Positions 35,139 to 49,800 of a stretch of 64,000 nt of DNA are shown here, piece after piece. The notes under the pieces are model-generated. The model saw only the letters and a program-made list of their open reading frames with translations, was not told the origin of the DNA and searched no databases. Made by a program: the position numbers and the translations under genes. Every line of letters starts with the position of its first letter. Positions within the stretch are counted from its first letter, which is position 1. Source of the stretch: Protula sp. h YS-2021 (taxonomy: Eukaryota; Annelida; Polychaeta; Sabellida; Serpulidae); assembly GCA_949752745.1 (NCBI GenBank), contig OX457032.1, positions 11,171,543 to 11,235,542 of the forward strand, read 5' to 3'.

Positions 35139-37689
35139 TCTTTGCTCTTTACGTAAGCAGTCTAAATATTCATTTTCCTATTCATACTAAGGTTAAATGG
35201 TTCCATGTGAGTTTATAATTAATACTTTAAATTCCAATCATTAATTATTAGGCAACTATTTCTGATAATATTAGTGTCGCTTACTAGTTATTGCTTAATA
35301 AAATTAAAGACAATGACAAGCTGCTGATTCCTCGAGAGTACTTCACTAAAGAATAACGGTGTTCGTGTGAAGGACTAGTTAATGTTCTGCTGGAGCAGAG
35401 CTGTGTATTGATTGCGATAAGACGATCTATTTATTTATGCTTCACTGGTTATTCAGAATTATCCTTCATGAATGCTCTGACAGGTAGAGCTCATATAAAT
35501 GTCATAATGGACTATGTTGTATATGGAAGTTTAACCGACACCGCTATACTTACTACTTCAACATAGAACGCATTAGGTATCATAGTGTGCCGATTGAGTG
35601 CGTTCATAGGTTAAAAAAGAATAGATTATGTAATGCCATTTTAGTCATGACCATCCAGTGCTTCACCAGATCTTGGAAAGGCGTCGGAGGAACGATATTG
35701 TGTGGATCTGGGAACAGTGACGCTGCATAGACGATGGGAAAGGATGTAGTAGACAGATCCCGAAATCGACATTTCTGGGACAGCGTTCATTAAAATACCT
35801 CATCCCCATCCCCTCCAAGCCCGCCCTTGGGTCTTCCCGTGTTTTCGAATATGTAAAATTTTCAGAAATAAAATTTGACTCTTATATTCAACAATTATAT
35901 TGACTTATTTTCTACCTATTGCCATTCTATTTGATCGATAATGTGGCATTGCTTCGACTGCCATATGCAACCACATCTCGATATTTATATAACCCTGCGT
36001 CAAAGACTGTGGCCACGACGAAAAACAACCAACTGAAACATTTTGGGCAGATTCAAAATTCCTCGATGAAAGTAGTAACCTCTATGAGACATTTAGTGGA
36101 CATTTATTTCCTTTTGGAAAACAAAATCATAGACAGTAAGTTAATTCGTTGCTGTACTATCACTTAACGTCTATATTTTAGTCAGATTTTATGATGAAAT
36201 GATCAAAATGATGACAAATGTTCATATTCTGCTTGGTTATATTGCATACATTTTGAATAACATTGTTTGACACATAAAAATCAGAAAAGTAAGATTTTAG
36301 TTAACATTATGTATAAAAGCAGATTATTTTTTATTTATGCAATACGCAAATAAAAGTGCCTACTCCGTTTGATGAAGAGATTCGCTGATATGCAAGAAAT
36401 AATTTACTTCATACAATAGAGGAAAAGATATGTCAGTTAGAAAGCGTAGTAAAACCAACATGGCAACTACTCGATTTAATACAAACTGTGTTGGGAACCC
36501 GGAAATGTCAATCCCACTTTACTTTATTAATAAAAGAATAGATAAAATTTTCAAAGCATTGGTTGCTACCAATCCAACAAAGACTGTGCAGGTTGATCCA
36601 TTCAAAAACAAAAACTTTAATCTGCGGTAATTATTCACCCCTTATTTTTGCTGATTAGTAAGTTATTTTACACACAAGTTGAGCAGAACTCAGAAACACT
36701 GTATGCCAATACAGTAACCACACAGACTGCAGCATAAATATTATTCGAATAATATCGCATTAACCTGGCGTATTTAGTGCACTTTGCTTCTAAAAGCAGT
36801 AAAACACTTAATACACACTCATTGCAATAATTTATGGAATACCGATCTTGCCAAAAACGATCGACTCAACTTTCCATCAGACAGTGATGGATATGAGTTG
36901 GAGCTAAAAAAGGGATAAATTCCTTTTACTTCTGCCTTTTAGAAGGTTGTATTTATAACGAGAAGCACCACTAACAACAAAATGCGTCTTAAATTATCTA
37001 TAACTTTCTCGAACTTTTTAATTCGTAACATTTTTTCAACTCAAATTCGTTGTGCTTTGTTTTTATGCTATCTGACAATTGAAAAATAACAAAATAAACG
37101 AATATGTTAATTAAACACAACGCGCCTCCTCACCTCAAAGATTTGCTGGCATACATTTCCTGTCGCTCAGTCGCTCAGACAAGTCTTTCCTAATCCAAAT
37201 CAAACAAGCAATCGTTTCGGTACTAAGACTAGGAAATGACCTACCTCTTGCAACAAAACAGCAAAATGTTGTTTTAGTATTCCCGAAAGACACGTTGGTT
37301 TATAACACAAATTTTACATTGATCATAGCTAATTTGCAGTATTGTTTAATATCTTATCTTTTAATATTGATGCTATTTGTGGTGCATTTTGAGAAGAATA
37401 ATTCATCGTTTAATATTTTTTCAAACTCTTTGTTTATTTTTCCGCTTAGGGTTAGTGCCATTGTGAAGAATTTACAAGCAAGCAAATTATAATAATGCCT
37501 ACAGTTTGACAGTCATTTCAGCTTCAATTTTATCTTTAAAACCCAATCAAATGTTTCCAAAATAGCATGCCAGATAAACACGTATCTGTTGAAGTCGAAC
37601 TTATGCGTAAACTTCATCATACTGAATGTACTACTGTTTAATAAATGCATGTATCACGGCATGGCATCTCTTTCGGAATCCACATTATT
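35139..37689. other. No gene identified
   Basis: Two open stretches end at donor-like sites (35919-36132 ending at ATAGACA|GTAAGT, and 36430-36628 ending at CTGCG|GTAATT), but neither has a recognisable domain or a partner exon. I leave them unassigned. Confidence 0.4.
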
Positions 37690-38009
37690 AGGGTTCCGAG
37701 GTACGACGGTGACATTGGTGAATATATTCAAGGTGACTTTGGAAAAATACTGCGCGTAGAACAAGTAGCTACTAATGCTCAAAACAGAAACTGGGCCAAG
37801 AACTTCAGCTCTGCTAGAAGCGTTCAAATTATGATTTCACGCTCAATGAACTTGGTAATGTCGCGGTATTTGTGGAAAATACCTTGATAAAATCTTATAC
37901 TTACCAACAAGTGTCCCAATGCGCCACATGCCCGCTATGTGTGCCTGTAACCCGGACGCGGTGAAAACATATAGGAATGTACTGTTAAGTTTGTGGCTGC
38001 GACACAGGT
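37690..38009 (+). pseudogene. Discoidin (F5/8 type C) domain exon relic
   Basis: The first half reads DGDIGEYIQGDFGKILRVEQ, close to the GEYIQADFGKILRIEEVA of the intact gene at 44929-50409. After a frameshift near 37850 a second frame carries a GN..VFVENT segment, and a third carries NAPHARYVCL followed by stops where the intact domain has ARYVRLYP. The tail TGCGACACAGGT matches the donor end (GTGACACAGGT) of intact cassette 3. It is most similar to that cassette and marks an old upstream gene copy. Confidence 0.8.
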
Positions 38010-40043
38010 ACCCACAACAAACTATTCTATTAGTAATTAAAATGTATACACGGCATCGTGTTACTCTCAGACCGCTTTATACACTTAAGTATATTATAAT
38101 GTTTGTTGCAAACCAAAGTAAACTCCAGTTCTGTTGTTATTAAGAACTTCTATGCCATCAGTCTGACTAGTTTGATTCTGGTTATGGTATTATATTATTT
38201 AAAAGTTAGGTGCGAATAGACCTTCACCTTGTCCAGAATACAGCTTTATTGGGCATTCTTGGAATACTTTAATTATTCTGTTGTCTTGATGACCAAGTGT
38301 CTAAAAATGCTGATATCATAGTTTTTAATGCGTGCTTGTGTTGAGATTCACATCAAATGATGACATATGCACTTTTATAACTCAATGTAGAAACCTTCGA
38401 GAGGTTCTATTTTTATGTCTTGTAGGACTGTATTTTGGCGATTTATTCGTTGTCCAATGTCCTGGAATGTTTCCAATGTATGTTGTTATATTATTCAAAT
38501 TTGAAACAAGTGTGCTTTATCGCATCTAAACGATCGTTTCAAATCCTGTTGAAGTTTGGAAAAAACTCTAGAAGCAAGCTCCTATCCTCTGACAAAAGTA
38601 CCTTCGAGGCTTTTGTAATTGCAATTTGTATTATTTAAACAGGAACACTTACGTAGTTTTTAAACTTCCCCTCGTCAGAAAACCCAACCCGCTTCCATTG
38701 TCTCTTTGGTCAATAACACTGTTTACTATTGGAATACGCATAGGGATTATGTTTGTCTGTGAAGTGACAGGGTATCCGAGCGGTCATTTGTTTTAAAATA
38801 AGTCAAGTTTATGGCAGTAGCGCGCCCATCCCAACCAGGTCGGTGGCAGTTGGTAATTTAATTGGATAAAAGGTCTGATCAATTAAATTCAGATCTGGGG
38901 TGGGTAGCCTGGCCTATAACAGGGACGGGTCCTCCACGAGGGTACCTGACTGTTTTTCCCGTTCATTAGAATCTCGTCTTGTAACAGCAAAGAAAGGGTC
39001 TATGGAATCGTCCCAAGTATTGGGTTAGTGCTAGAATTGAATAAATAGAAGGTGATTCACTTCCAGAAAACAGGAAAAGTCTGGACGTTGATATAAGAAA
39101 ATAAAAAACTAAGCAATAAACATCAGTCATATTTTGAAGGTGACAGAGAGGAGCTAATGTTTTTTTCGGTAAAATTTTAACCAATTTTGTCCTTACAAAT
39201 TTAAAATGTATTTACATCTGTTTCAAGTGGGTGGATTCTATTCCACAAAATACGTCTGTACTGTTCAACAAATTCTTTTCACACGGCAGAATGTATATAT
39301 GAATACTTTACTGGGGTTTAATACATATTGACAATTGACAATTGCCAGGTTTGTAAAGGGTTTAATGTGTTGTTTCAGTTACCGTTGCCTGCTCGTTGCC
39401 TATTCGTTGCCTGATTGTTACCTCATCGCTGTTCTGCTTCACACCGTTTCACACCGCTGTGTTACATATGGCATAAAGTTGTTATTAATTGTTTTTATGG
39501 CGTGAACGAAGCTCTTTCGAAAACTCAAGTACCCGTTGGTGATTCCTGGAAATGTACATATACCCAATAGGAAGTTGTAGATCAGCTTGTCACGTAAACT
39601 TTATGTTATTACTATGTTCAGCAGCCTGACTCGTCACTCATAGTTCCAAGCTTGTTTGTAAGTATAAGTTCATGCTTCTGAGTATAACTTTTTAAAGAAA
39701 GAAAATTAAGTTTTATGGGAAAAGATGATACAGTAGGTAAGGCTTTCGAGTCCATTAGAGGAATTTCTTGAGTGGTAGTATTTTCCTTTTTGAATTTTTA
39801 AGGTTATAAGTGCATTCTTAAAATTAAAACAGAAATCTAAAGCAAGATATTTGATCATTCTTTCTATTAGATTAAAAATTAAAATGGAAGACGGATATCA
39901 TTCGAAACACACAGCAGGCCCACCGAGTGTCATTGAAGACACAGTAATTACATTGAAAGAAAAGGTGCACACCAGTCCGCCTCGGGAGTGCTGCTGTTTC
40001 ATGAAATTAAATATTGATTTTAATATTTATTATTTAATTTTAG
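38010..40043. other. No gene identified
   Basis: AT-rich spacer between the discoidin relic and the lectin-exon relic. A GC-richer patch at 38760-38950 has short inverted motifs but no gene. Confidence 0.4.
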
Positions 40044-41745
40044 CTGTTGAACATTCGTTGTGGGATGCAGATGAACCCGATATCCTTCTTATGACGATTA
40101 CATGATTCGTAAGTCGAATCGTTTGGACAATATGGACTGGTTGATGTTAATTGTGGTCTTTAAATCCTGTGTAAATCGCAGAGTTGAGACTAACAGTGTT
40201 AAGATTTAAATATTGAATTTAGCTTATTTGTCTTTGCTGTAAGAGCGAGTATGCAAATTACTCTAAACTCATTCTGTTATTTCCCTACTTTTCTTAAGTT
40301 TTGCTTGCTTTAATACATAAATTCAAAGTTGTGACACATCATAAATGGACTCGGTTTGTATAATGACAATTTCGCAAGCTTTAAGTTCCCATTTAAAACC
40401 GCAATGTTTTATAATGCTTTGAAGACAAGCATGTTTTATTTCATTTCATTTCATTTACAGCAACAATAAAATATAAATATATTTAACTGCAGGCTACTTA
40501 TGCAATATCTAATCAAAGGCATTCGACTAAAACAGATTGAAAACAAATGAACAGAACTTTTTGTTATGTGAGTATTTTGCAAAGAGGCAATCTATATTAT
40601 ATGGACAATAAATGCGATTTAGATAGTCATTAGTCCACTTTTTTAGACTTGGTATTGTATCTATTCTGCATATATGTCTATTTAGAACGTTTTCTAAACA
40701 AGCCAAATGAGATGAGTTAACTGGAATTACACAAGTGATCGAATCCAAAGTATAGCAGCCCCTTGATCTGTCACTATTACAACGCAGAACATCTAGTATG
40801 CCGCAATTAAGCTTATGTAGAAGTGCCACGGTCAAAAGTACTCCACTCATGGAGTACTGAACACTTCATGTACCAACAGGTTCTTTATATACGACTCCCC
40901 GCTGATACCATTTTATATCATTTTTATTTAGTTTTTCGATCACTTTAAACAATAAACTCGTGTCCACTTCATTTATTTTTGTTAAAAGACAAACACCTAT
41001 GAAAGACTTTACATAGTTATAGATTTAAATATATCTTCGTGGAAAATGTGACGAAAACTTTGTAAATATGCAATAAGCAAGTCGTTTGTCCTTGAAAAGT
41101 CTCTTTCTAAAAAGCTTCATGCGTCCACAGCATACAAAACAACCCTCATACACTTTTTAACTAGCCTAGTATAATAGAAACAGAGACTTATCTTCGTATG
41201 TAGGTATGCGCGTATATTTATTTCAGGACTGTCAGTGCCCGTACAAATGCAACAGCAGTATTGTAACTGGTGCATAGGCCCGGTATGTACGTGTAGCCGC
41301 ACTCAACGCTCACCTGGTAGATAGGCAGTAGGTAAGCGCAGCCGTATTCATTGCTTTTCCAGTATCGAAAACGCCACGCTGCGCACAACTCCCTTAGTCT
41401 TCCACATTGTTCGTGCTCGCCTTTCAGGCTTTTGCTATCAGGACTAGAGCTTAATGGAGACTTTTGCTGATCAATCCACTCTCTCCTGTGGTTTTACCCT
41501 TGTTCGTCTTTCCGGTATATGCGTCAGACAACCTCTGAAAGTGCTTGCCCTCCTTCTCAGATAATTTTAATATTACAAGCGAATGTTCCACCAAGTTTTT
41601 AGTTTCCAAGCTTGTAGTTTCTCGGAAATGTGTAATACATTGGCGCAGTGGCGCAGCTATAAATGATTTGCCACCTGGTTTTCAAAATCTTTCTCCTTCT
41701 AGTCTTGTTCGATTGCCTATACATGAAGTATGAATCTTCTTATAT
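40044..41745 (+). pseudogene. Copy A of lectin-gene 3' end plus downstream flank
   Basis: 40044-40175 aligns with the last C-type lectin exon (50243-50409): acceptor TTTTAG, then a frame containing VEHSLWDADEPD, then GACAATATGGACTGGTTGATG. It is interrupted by a TGA at about 40103. The flank follows in the same order as downstream of the intact gene: ACACAAGTGATCGAATCC at 40730, ACAATAAACTCGTGTCCA near 40945, TGCAATAAGCAAGTCG near 41070, and CTATAAATGATTTG near 41658. Together with the relic at 37690 this is the remnant of a whole duplicated gene. Confidence 0.75.
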
Positions 41746-43360
41746 ATTAGTGTTTTACATATCAGCCGGTGCGTGGTTTTGGAGGCCTATAGTCCCTATA
41801 TATATATATCTTATCTCGACAGTCCTCTGACAGTTTTCTTAGCATTTGATATTGTTCAAATTCAACAATAAGTGTATTGAAAGGGTCAGTACAAACAAAA
41901 ACATTTTAAAATATAACACGCTCCCCGCTGTCTTAAACCTCATGTCTTAATGTAACTGCATCCCTGCATTGACTTTTACACAGGCACTTTTCTGCAAAAT
42001 AAGGAGAAACAACGACAACATATTTAAAGCTGACCTTTATTTTCTGGTAGCAATCTAGTTGCGATCATTGATCAACTTCAAATCAACATGAAACAATGTT
42101 GATTAGACGTTGGCTAACAACGCTGTTTAAAAGTTGCTTTCAGATGTAACCAAATTCATTTTTTGAAACGTTTAATCAATGTCTTCAGTGAAACGATGAA
42201 TAGACATCGTAATATCGACATTGCATAGATGTTAATATATTGGCTTTGTACAGACGTCGGGGCTATCAACATACAAATGCCTCATCATGTTTTAAAAAAA
42301 GTCCATAAAAGGAGGACGCAAAATATTCACATTTCAGCAGCGTCACATTTTTCAGTGCTAAATTATAACCATGAAAATTGACTGCATATATATCTTGCAA
42401 TATCGAATGTCACAATGGTGAATGTACCCTGGCGGTGGGATAACAACGAGATCTTGTTCTAGGATTGGCTCTTGTTTTTAGCCAAAACCTAAGCAATCAC
42501 ACGGTATTTAGGCGAGGTTTCGGATCTTAATTGTCTCATTTTAGAAGGAACGGGTGTCATTAGATATTTCTGGTTCATTTAGAGGTCTTTATCCGACGTA
42601 CAATTTCAGATTTCATGCAAGTTCCATTTCTGGAGCTTGTCTATAAATGAAATATTTAGTAATTTGTTATGGATGAGGGTAAGTTTTAGGTTGTCATGAA
42701 GTAATATAAGCAATATAAAATGATAGTGGTGACCGGGTAATACTGTCAATCACTTTGAAGGTGAAATCAAACAAAATGACAATTTAATGAAGAATAAAGT
42801 GATTACACAACACAAAATGGCAACCTTGAATGAAGCCGTATTGGCTTGTTAATTAAAGAGTGGCTTACGCGTGATTATTAAATTAAGCAAGTTTTCTGGT
42901 ATTAGCACACTCCCTGAAAATAGTGCACTACTTTACTATAGAATAAAGTGTGAAAATTTAAATTCAGATACAAAAAAACCTTTCCTACAACTTTCCCATT
43001 TGTAGGGAAATTAAAGTAAAATTCAATCTGCCGGCCTGATCGACTGTCTTAAAAGGAAGATCCAAATTATCAGGCACCCCTCTCGTTAAATGAAATAAGA
43101 AAACATTTGCATTTTATAAACAAATGGTTAATTTCTCCTTGGCACTTCAGAGTAGCCTGATTTGAAAAGAGGATCAATTTGAACTTGTATCAAGCTATTA
43201 TAAGTATGTGAGCATGCTACAATTTTGTTGAAAATTTTAATTGTGATGTTTGAAAATACTCACCTTACCCACCCTATTGTTTTCTTTATCGCATCTTCTA
43301 AATGCGTGGTGGTTTTATATTTAAATTTTTGAAAACTCTTTCACACTTGCCAGTAAATAC
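41746..43360. other. No gene identified
   Basis: AT-rich, many stops, no repeat recognised apart from short TA runs near 41798. Confidence 0.45.
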
Positions 43361-43369
43361 ATTGCCACG

Positions 43370-44470
43370 GTCAATGTGTTTGCAAAAACATCATCATTCT
43401 CACAATAATATTTGACATTCACTCCTTGCTCAAGCACCTAAATAATTCTTTCTATACTGTTGTTATAGTTTCTGTTCACGTGAATTATATTTCTTCTCTG
43501 ATTGGGATTTCCTTGCTTGAATGACACCACTTAGTCTTTGGCAAACAGATGAATTGTTGCTTAATCCATGCTACACTCAAAAAGAAGCTTTGGTGACAGG
43601 TTGCAACATTACGTCAGACACAAATATGCATAATAACTGATGGAACATCAAAATGAGATAATTCTCAACAGGACTATTTCAAAATTATGTTTCGTTAATT
43701 TTATTTCAGATATGTTCATTTTCAAGTGTTAATAGTGGAGCTTCTCACAGCGTTTGTGTCTTAAATTGAATGTTAGATGCAGCTGATCTGATGTTTTTAG
43801 AGCTGGTTTTAATTCTTGATTTGATGTTTTTCAACATTATATGAGCATTTTACATGTTTGCTATTTGTACGTTTAGGTAACCCTGCTTCTTCTGTGTAAT
43901 CTATGAAATCTTCCCTATGAGTTTTATTTATTGACGGATACCAACACCAAAATAATGGTCTGGTCTTCTTGCTATTTCTGTTTGTTTACCAGAAATAACC
44001 GCAACTGCCTTGTATACGTCATCACCACAATTAATGTGTTAATAAAATCGCCATCGTTCTCACTGATAGTATATGACATTTACTCCATGCTGAAACATCT
44101 AAGCATTTCTTTCTATAATATTGCTTTAGCTTCTTTTAACTTTTCACTTGAAATATCTTTCCTTTCTTAACGAAATCTTATTGCTTTAATAATTCGGCGT
44201 AATCTTTGGGAAACAGGCAAATTGCTGTTTAATCTATGCTTCAGTCAAAACAAAAAGCTTTGGTGACAGATTGTAACATCATTTCAGAAACAATTTTGTA
44301 TAATAATCGATGGAACATCGCAATGAGATAATGAGCTTTTACTGAACTTTTACTGAGCTGCTGTACAGTCTCTTGCATTTTAAGTACAGTTGATCTGATG
44401 CTTCTAGAGCTGGATTTAATGCTTAAAATTATGGTTTAACCCTGCTTTTTGTGTGTAATCTGTGATTGTA
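43370..44470 (+). repeat. Diverged tandem duplication, two copies ~665 bp apart
   Basis: 43370-43690 and 44030-44335 share ordered segments: TTAATGTGTT or TCAATGTGTT, CATTCTCACA or CGTTCTCACT, TTTCTTTCTATA, AAGCTTTGGTGACAG, TAATAACTGATGGAACATC versus TAATAATCGATGGAACATC, and AATGAGATAAT. The similarity continues weakly into 43760-43890 versus 44385-44470 (GATCTGATG, AGAGCTGG). Non-coding; it lies just upstream of the discoidin-lectin gene. Confidence 0.7.
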
Positions 44471-44928
44471 TTTTAATGCTGTAAAGGTTAAAATAACAAT
44501 ATTTGATCAACAAACTGGGAATATTAGACTTCGGTAAGCTACATTTCTTTGCTCAGAATATACTTTTGCAATCAAAGAAATACTACATTGAGACTTAGGA
44601 AATATTTTTCAGAGTTTATTCAGAAATTCAGAAATTTTATTTATAGGTTAATTAACCAAGACTTTTAAAATGTTTTTACCCATCGTATTCTCAGTGCATT
44701 CGATGACCTTTCATCTTGGAAACTTTCACACTTTAATATCATAAATGATTATACAAAAACATGGAAATTCTAATACTATGGTTTGTTTTATTCTGTAAGT
44801 GTGAGAAACAGAATTAATGACATGAAAAAAGAAGAGACAAACTACAACTATAAAATGATGAGTTGTTGAAATAATTATGTTAGGAGTACAAGAATAAAGC
44901 CATCTAACCCTGGCTTTGACAACTGATA

Positions 44929-46845
44929 ATGGTAGCTTTATGGAATGTGCTCTTGATTTTTTCAATTTCCACATTGGCCGATGTTGGCGGTTCTACCCCC
45001 CAGGAACAAGGTACGCCCGGTTTAATGAAAGCTGGACAGACGTGTATGTGTTTTGACATGTGAAAGTATTATTGAAAATAATTAATATAAATACAAAGAG
45101 GAATATTGCTCATTCTTTGCTCGTTTTTTTATGTTTAAATTCTAAAATAGCTGCAAACAAAAAACAAAAACAAATTTACGGATTGATTATTTTTGTTTGT
45201 TAATTATATTATAATTTTAAGTTTAATTTTACCTTTATATATTTTATGATATTTACTTTTCAATCCGACCTATTTCATTGTGATTCACTTTTATACATGA
45301 TGTTGGAAATCTTCGACTGAACACTTTCACTTTAACTGAATCTTAAATAGTACAAAATTCTCATTTGACTGCATACTGTTCTGTTTCATTTCATAGTTCA
45401 AATTGTTCTTGTATAAATAACACTCTAAATACAAGTCATTATATATTTGCACAGGGCAACGCAAATGCGAATCAACAACTTCCTACATTCAAGACCTTGC
45501 CACGAGTGCTCTGAGTGGATCTAGTCAGTATAGCCTCAATGGCTTTGCTGAATCCAAATTAGATGACTGGGCTTGGCGTGCAGATCATGACGCTGTTGGC
45601 GAATACATTCAAGCTGACCTTGGAAATGTTCGGACAATAGAAGAAGTAGTTGTTATGGGTGGACGCTATGTCGACAAGTGGGTCAAGAGCTTCGCCTTTG
45701 CTCACAGCGTTAATGGATCTGGTTATGATTTTGTGCTTAATGAAAATGGCAACAGAATGATGTTCATTGGAAACAATGATAGCAACTCGATGGTTGCTAA
45801 CACGTTTCCTCAAGCATTAAGCAGCCGTTATGTGCGCCTATATCCACAAGCGTGGGAGGGACAAATACGTCTGCGATGGGAGGTTTACGGCTGTGACGCA
45901 GGTAAAAGAAAAGAACGACGCCAATAAATAAGCATATCCATTTGATCAGATGTGACGCAAAAAAAAATACACTCTAATCTAAACAGTGCAAACTTCTAAT
46001 TAAAAACATGGTAGCATTTCAAACCCTCCCATTTAACAACTTCTTAATGCAAAGTGCTATGTAGATGAAAGAAGCGATTTCGATTTGGAATTTCCCCTGC
46101 CCTTGACATTCACTTTTGCTCAATATTTATTGCTTATTCGTAAAACAAGCACTTTTATTACTTATTGAGAGAATAGTTACAGCATTAATTATTCACATAT
46201 TGAACTCCAAATTACAGTTTGATGACTTTCGTCCTTGTTATTATTTTTAAATATTTAAATATACAATGAGCAGTCACAATTTAGCTTTAATTTCATCTTA
46301 AAACTGTAAATAACGACTTATTGAAAAAATATGCTTTGAGTTTACCAGAATCTTTCAGGTCATCATACCATTTGATACATGTACATATTCCAGGACAAGG
46401 TTATTGCAAATCTAGAATTCCTTACATACAAAACCTTGCACCAAGTGCCTTGAGTGGATCTAGTCAGTATAGCAGCTATCGCTACTCCTACTCTAAGCTT
46501 GACAGCTTTACATGGAGACCAGACAACGATACTGTTGGCGAATACATCCAGGCTGACCTTGGAAACGTCAAGCAGATAGAAAAAGTAGCTACTATGGGTG
46601 CAAGCTCTTCAGACAAATGGGTCAAGAGTTTCCACTTTGCCTATAGCGTTAATGGGTCTAGTTACGATTTTGTGCTCAATGCGAACGGTACCAAGAAAAT
46701 GTTCTACGGAAATACTGAGAAGAATACAGTAGCTGACATCACGCTTCCAAATATGCTAAATGCCCGTTATGTGCGCCTTTATCCACAGACGTGGCACGGA
46801 CAAATAGAAGTTAGATGGGAGGTATATGGCTGTGAAATCGGTAAG

Positions 46846-46880
<35 letters not shown>

Positions 46881-49800
46881 GTTGAACAATCTTCAGAATT
46901 GTGCTTAATCACCTGTTTCCAAGAAAATGACGAAATATTTTTCAAGTAATAAATAAAACTATTTCTGTAGATATCCACCGCTTGCTGAAGGTACCTTCTG
47001 TTAAATAAATGCATGTTTTAGTGCAAGACAACTGCACATTAACAACTGCCTACATTCATCACCTGCCCTCAAGTGCCTTAACTGGATCTAGTGAACACAG
47101 TATGAGTCCTTATTCGGAATCCAAATTGGGCCACTGGGCTTGGCGTCCGAACAACGATGCTGTTGGCGAATATATTCAAGCCGACTTTGGAAAAATCCTG
47201 CGTATAGAAGAAGTAGCTATTATGGGAGAAAGGGCTATTGAAAACTGGGTCAAAAGTTTCAGCTTTGCTTATAGTGTGGATGGCTCAAATTACAAGTTTG
47301 TGCTCAATGAAAATGACATTAAAATGGTGTTTATGGGAAACACTGGGAAAAATACCATAGTTAATAACACGTTTCCATATGCACTACATGCCCGTTATGT
47401 GCGTCTGTATCCGCTGACGTGGGAGGGAGAGATACGACTACAATGGGAGGTTTATGGATGTGACACAGGTACCAAGATTCAATTATTAAAACATATAGGC
47501 CTTATATGCTGAAACTTTACAGTTAAAAAAAAAGCAGCATAATGTTTGCCGTCAAAGAAGATAAAATGATCTCAGGAAGTATCATTCTGTCCATTTTGAT
47601 TCGGGATACACTTTTATCTCGTTTAAAGGCTAGACGCAAGTAAAGCATGAATTCCCGTATATAATTATAATAACAGACAGTCGGCAATATTTCAATTAAT
47701 GGGTAATATGTATCTTTAAAAAGAAATAATTATGTGAAAACGTTAAATTAAAGGAGAACACACATTCTTACTAGCAGCGCAAATGGCAGTTTTGACATAT
47801 CTACACAGTTCGAATATCTCACAAAGGCCCAAGCTTCCTAAAAATTGTGATAGTAAAGTTTTTAGAATTTTGTACTTATCTACAAATGAAACAAGTTTTA
47901 TAAATTACTTGGTAACGCTTCAAACCTTCTAATTTGTTCCATTCGCTTTGAAACGTGCGCTAGTTAAAGCAGACAATTTTAACTTCAAAGTTATCTTTCT
48001 ATGCTTATTTGCACTTGGTACTCATGTTTTATTACTAAAGTATGCACTTTTATTACTCATTGACATGGAAGGGCTAATGAATCACATACGATGAGCTTAA
48101 CCCACGAGTTGCAAGCTATTGTTGACTTGACTATCTTTACTCTTGTTCCAGTTTTAACGAGTTTCTATACTGCTAAATCTAAAGCAATTTTTGCCTTATT
48201 TAAGAACTATTTGATTATTAAGGATTCAATTATCTAAGGAAATAATGAAAAATAGTTTGTCTTTTAGTTTTCTTCGTCAGTTCATCACCCTTTATGTGCC
48301 AACTGATAAGTAATGCACATTCCAGATCAAGGCAATTGCAGATCAAGAACACCCTTGATTCAAAGCCTTGCACCAAGTGCCTTGACCGGATCTAGTCAGT
48401 ATAGCAGCTATCGCTACACCTTCTCCAAACTAGATAGTTGGGCATGGAGTCCGGACAACGACAATGTTGGCGAATACATCCAAGCTGACCTTGGAAATGT
48501 CAAGCGGATAGAAAAAGTAGCCATTATGGGGGGACCCTTTGAGGACAAATGGGTCAAGAGTTTCAACTTTGCCTATAGCGTAAATGGATCAAGTTACTTT
48601 TTTGCGCTAAACGAGGATGGCACTAAACGGTTGTTCATTGGTAACACTGGAAAAGATACGGTAGTTAATAATACCTTACAATATGCATTACGCGCCCGTT
48701 ATGTGCGTCTGTATCCACATACATGGGAGAGACAGATACAATTAAGATGGGAAGTTTATGGCTGTGATACAGGTATCATTATCAAAACAAGAATGTAAAA
48801 ATTTTGGTTTTTATAATGATTTATTAAACGTGCGTTTTGAAATTATCTACAATCATATGTTTCTCAACAGTTGATGTGAAATCACACAAATAAGATAAAA
48901 GAACAACTTAAATACAGGTATTTAATTGAACACGATACTGTGTACACCAAAAAGTGTCTACAGCATAGAGAAAATAAGTTGTACGCTAGAAGCTACTACA
49001 ATTCCATATTCTTCTGTTTTCAAAACAGCTTCGAAATTATTTAGACTTTTTAGAGTTTTAGCAAAACGTGTTTTTTATTTAGCAGTAAAACGACGCGCAT
49101 CCTATGTAAAAATCTTATTAAGTCTGCCAGTCTTTGTTACGGACTATTGTTTATAATTGCTACTATTAATTTACATAGAAACCCCCACAAATGTTGCAAG
49201 CACTGTGACTGCTGGTTCATGCAACAATAAAGATTGCTTTGTGGTTTACGACGCCATGTCTGTTACTGATGCACAACAGAAGTGCAAGTCAATTGGGGGA
49301 CATCTGGCAGATATCATGAATCACAGCGAGCTGGATTTTGTAGCACTAATAACTGAAGGTTTGATATTTGATATGATTACCATATATTTTCTTGCTGTGT
49401 GTTTATATAACTTGTGGCCTTACGTTTATTACGTATACCTTCCTTTTGCATTCGCATCTCCTTTCGAAATCAATATCATCAGTAAAAAAAAGTGGGATGT
49501 AAGACCTCTAGCATTACTTACACGATTATTATTATTGTTAATATACCTGGCAAATACACTGAAATGTAGCTAGTACCAGCTCATCTTTCCTATTTCCATC
49601 CTTTATAAAGCAATGTTACCGAGCATAGCAGAGATACATCATAACAGTACGCATTTAACTTAGTCAACACAATGTCATCAGCATTCGCATTTGACACACT
49701 TAGCTTTAACTCGTATTTTGTACTACAGGTTTTCAGGAGTTCTTATGGTTAGATGGCAGTTATGCAGCCAACGAAGGAATTTGGTATTGGCGATCTAATG

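Noticed and set aside
36430..36630. 66-codon frame ending at a donor-like site
   Set aside because: No recognised domain, no acceptor or partner exon in matching phase.
39851..40105. 84-codon protein containing VEHSLWDADEPD
   Set aside because: The C-terminal part is the dead copy of the last lectin exon; the rest is intron-like, including an acceptor-like TTTTAG inside the frame.
44726..44974. Minus-strand 82-codon frame
   Set aside because: Overlaps the signal-peptide exon of the discoidin-lectin gene on the other strand; no support of its own.
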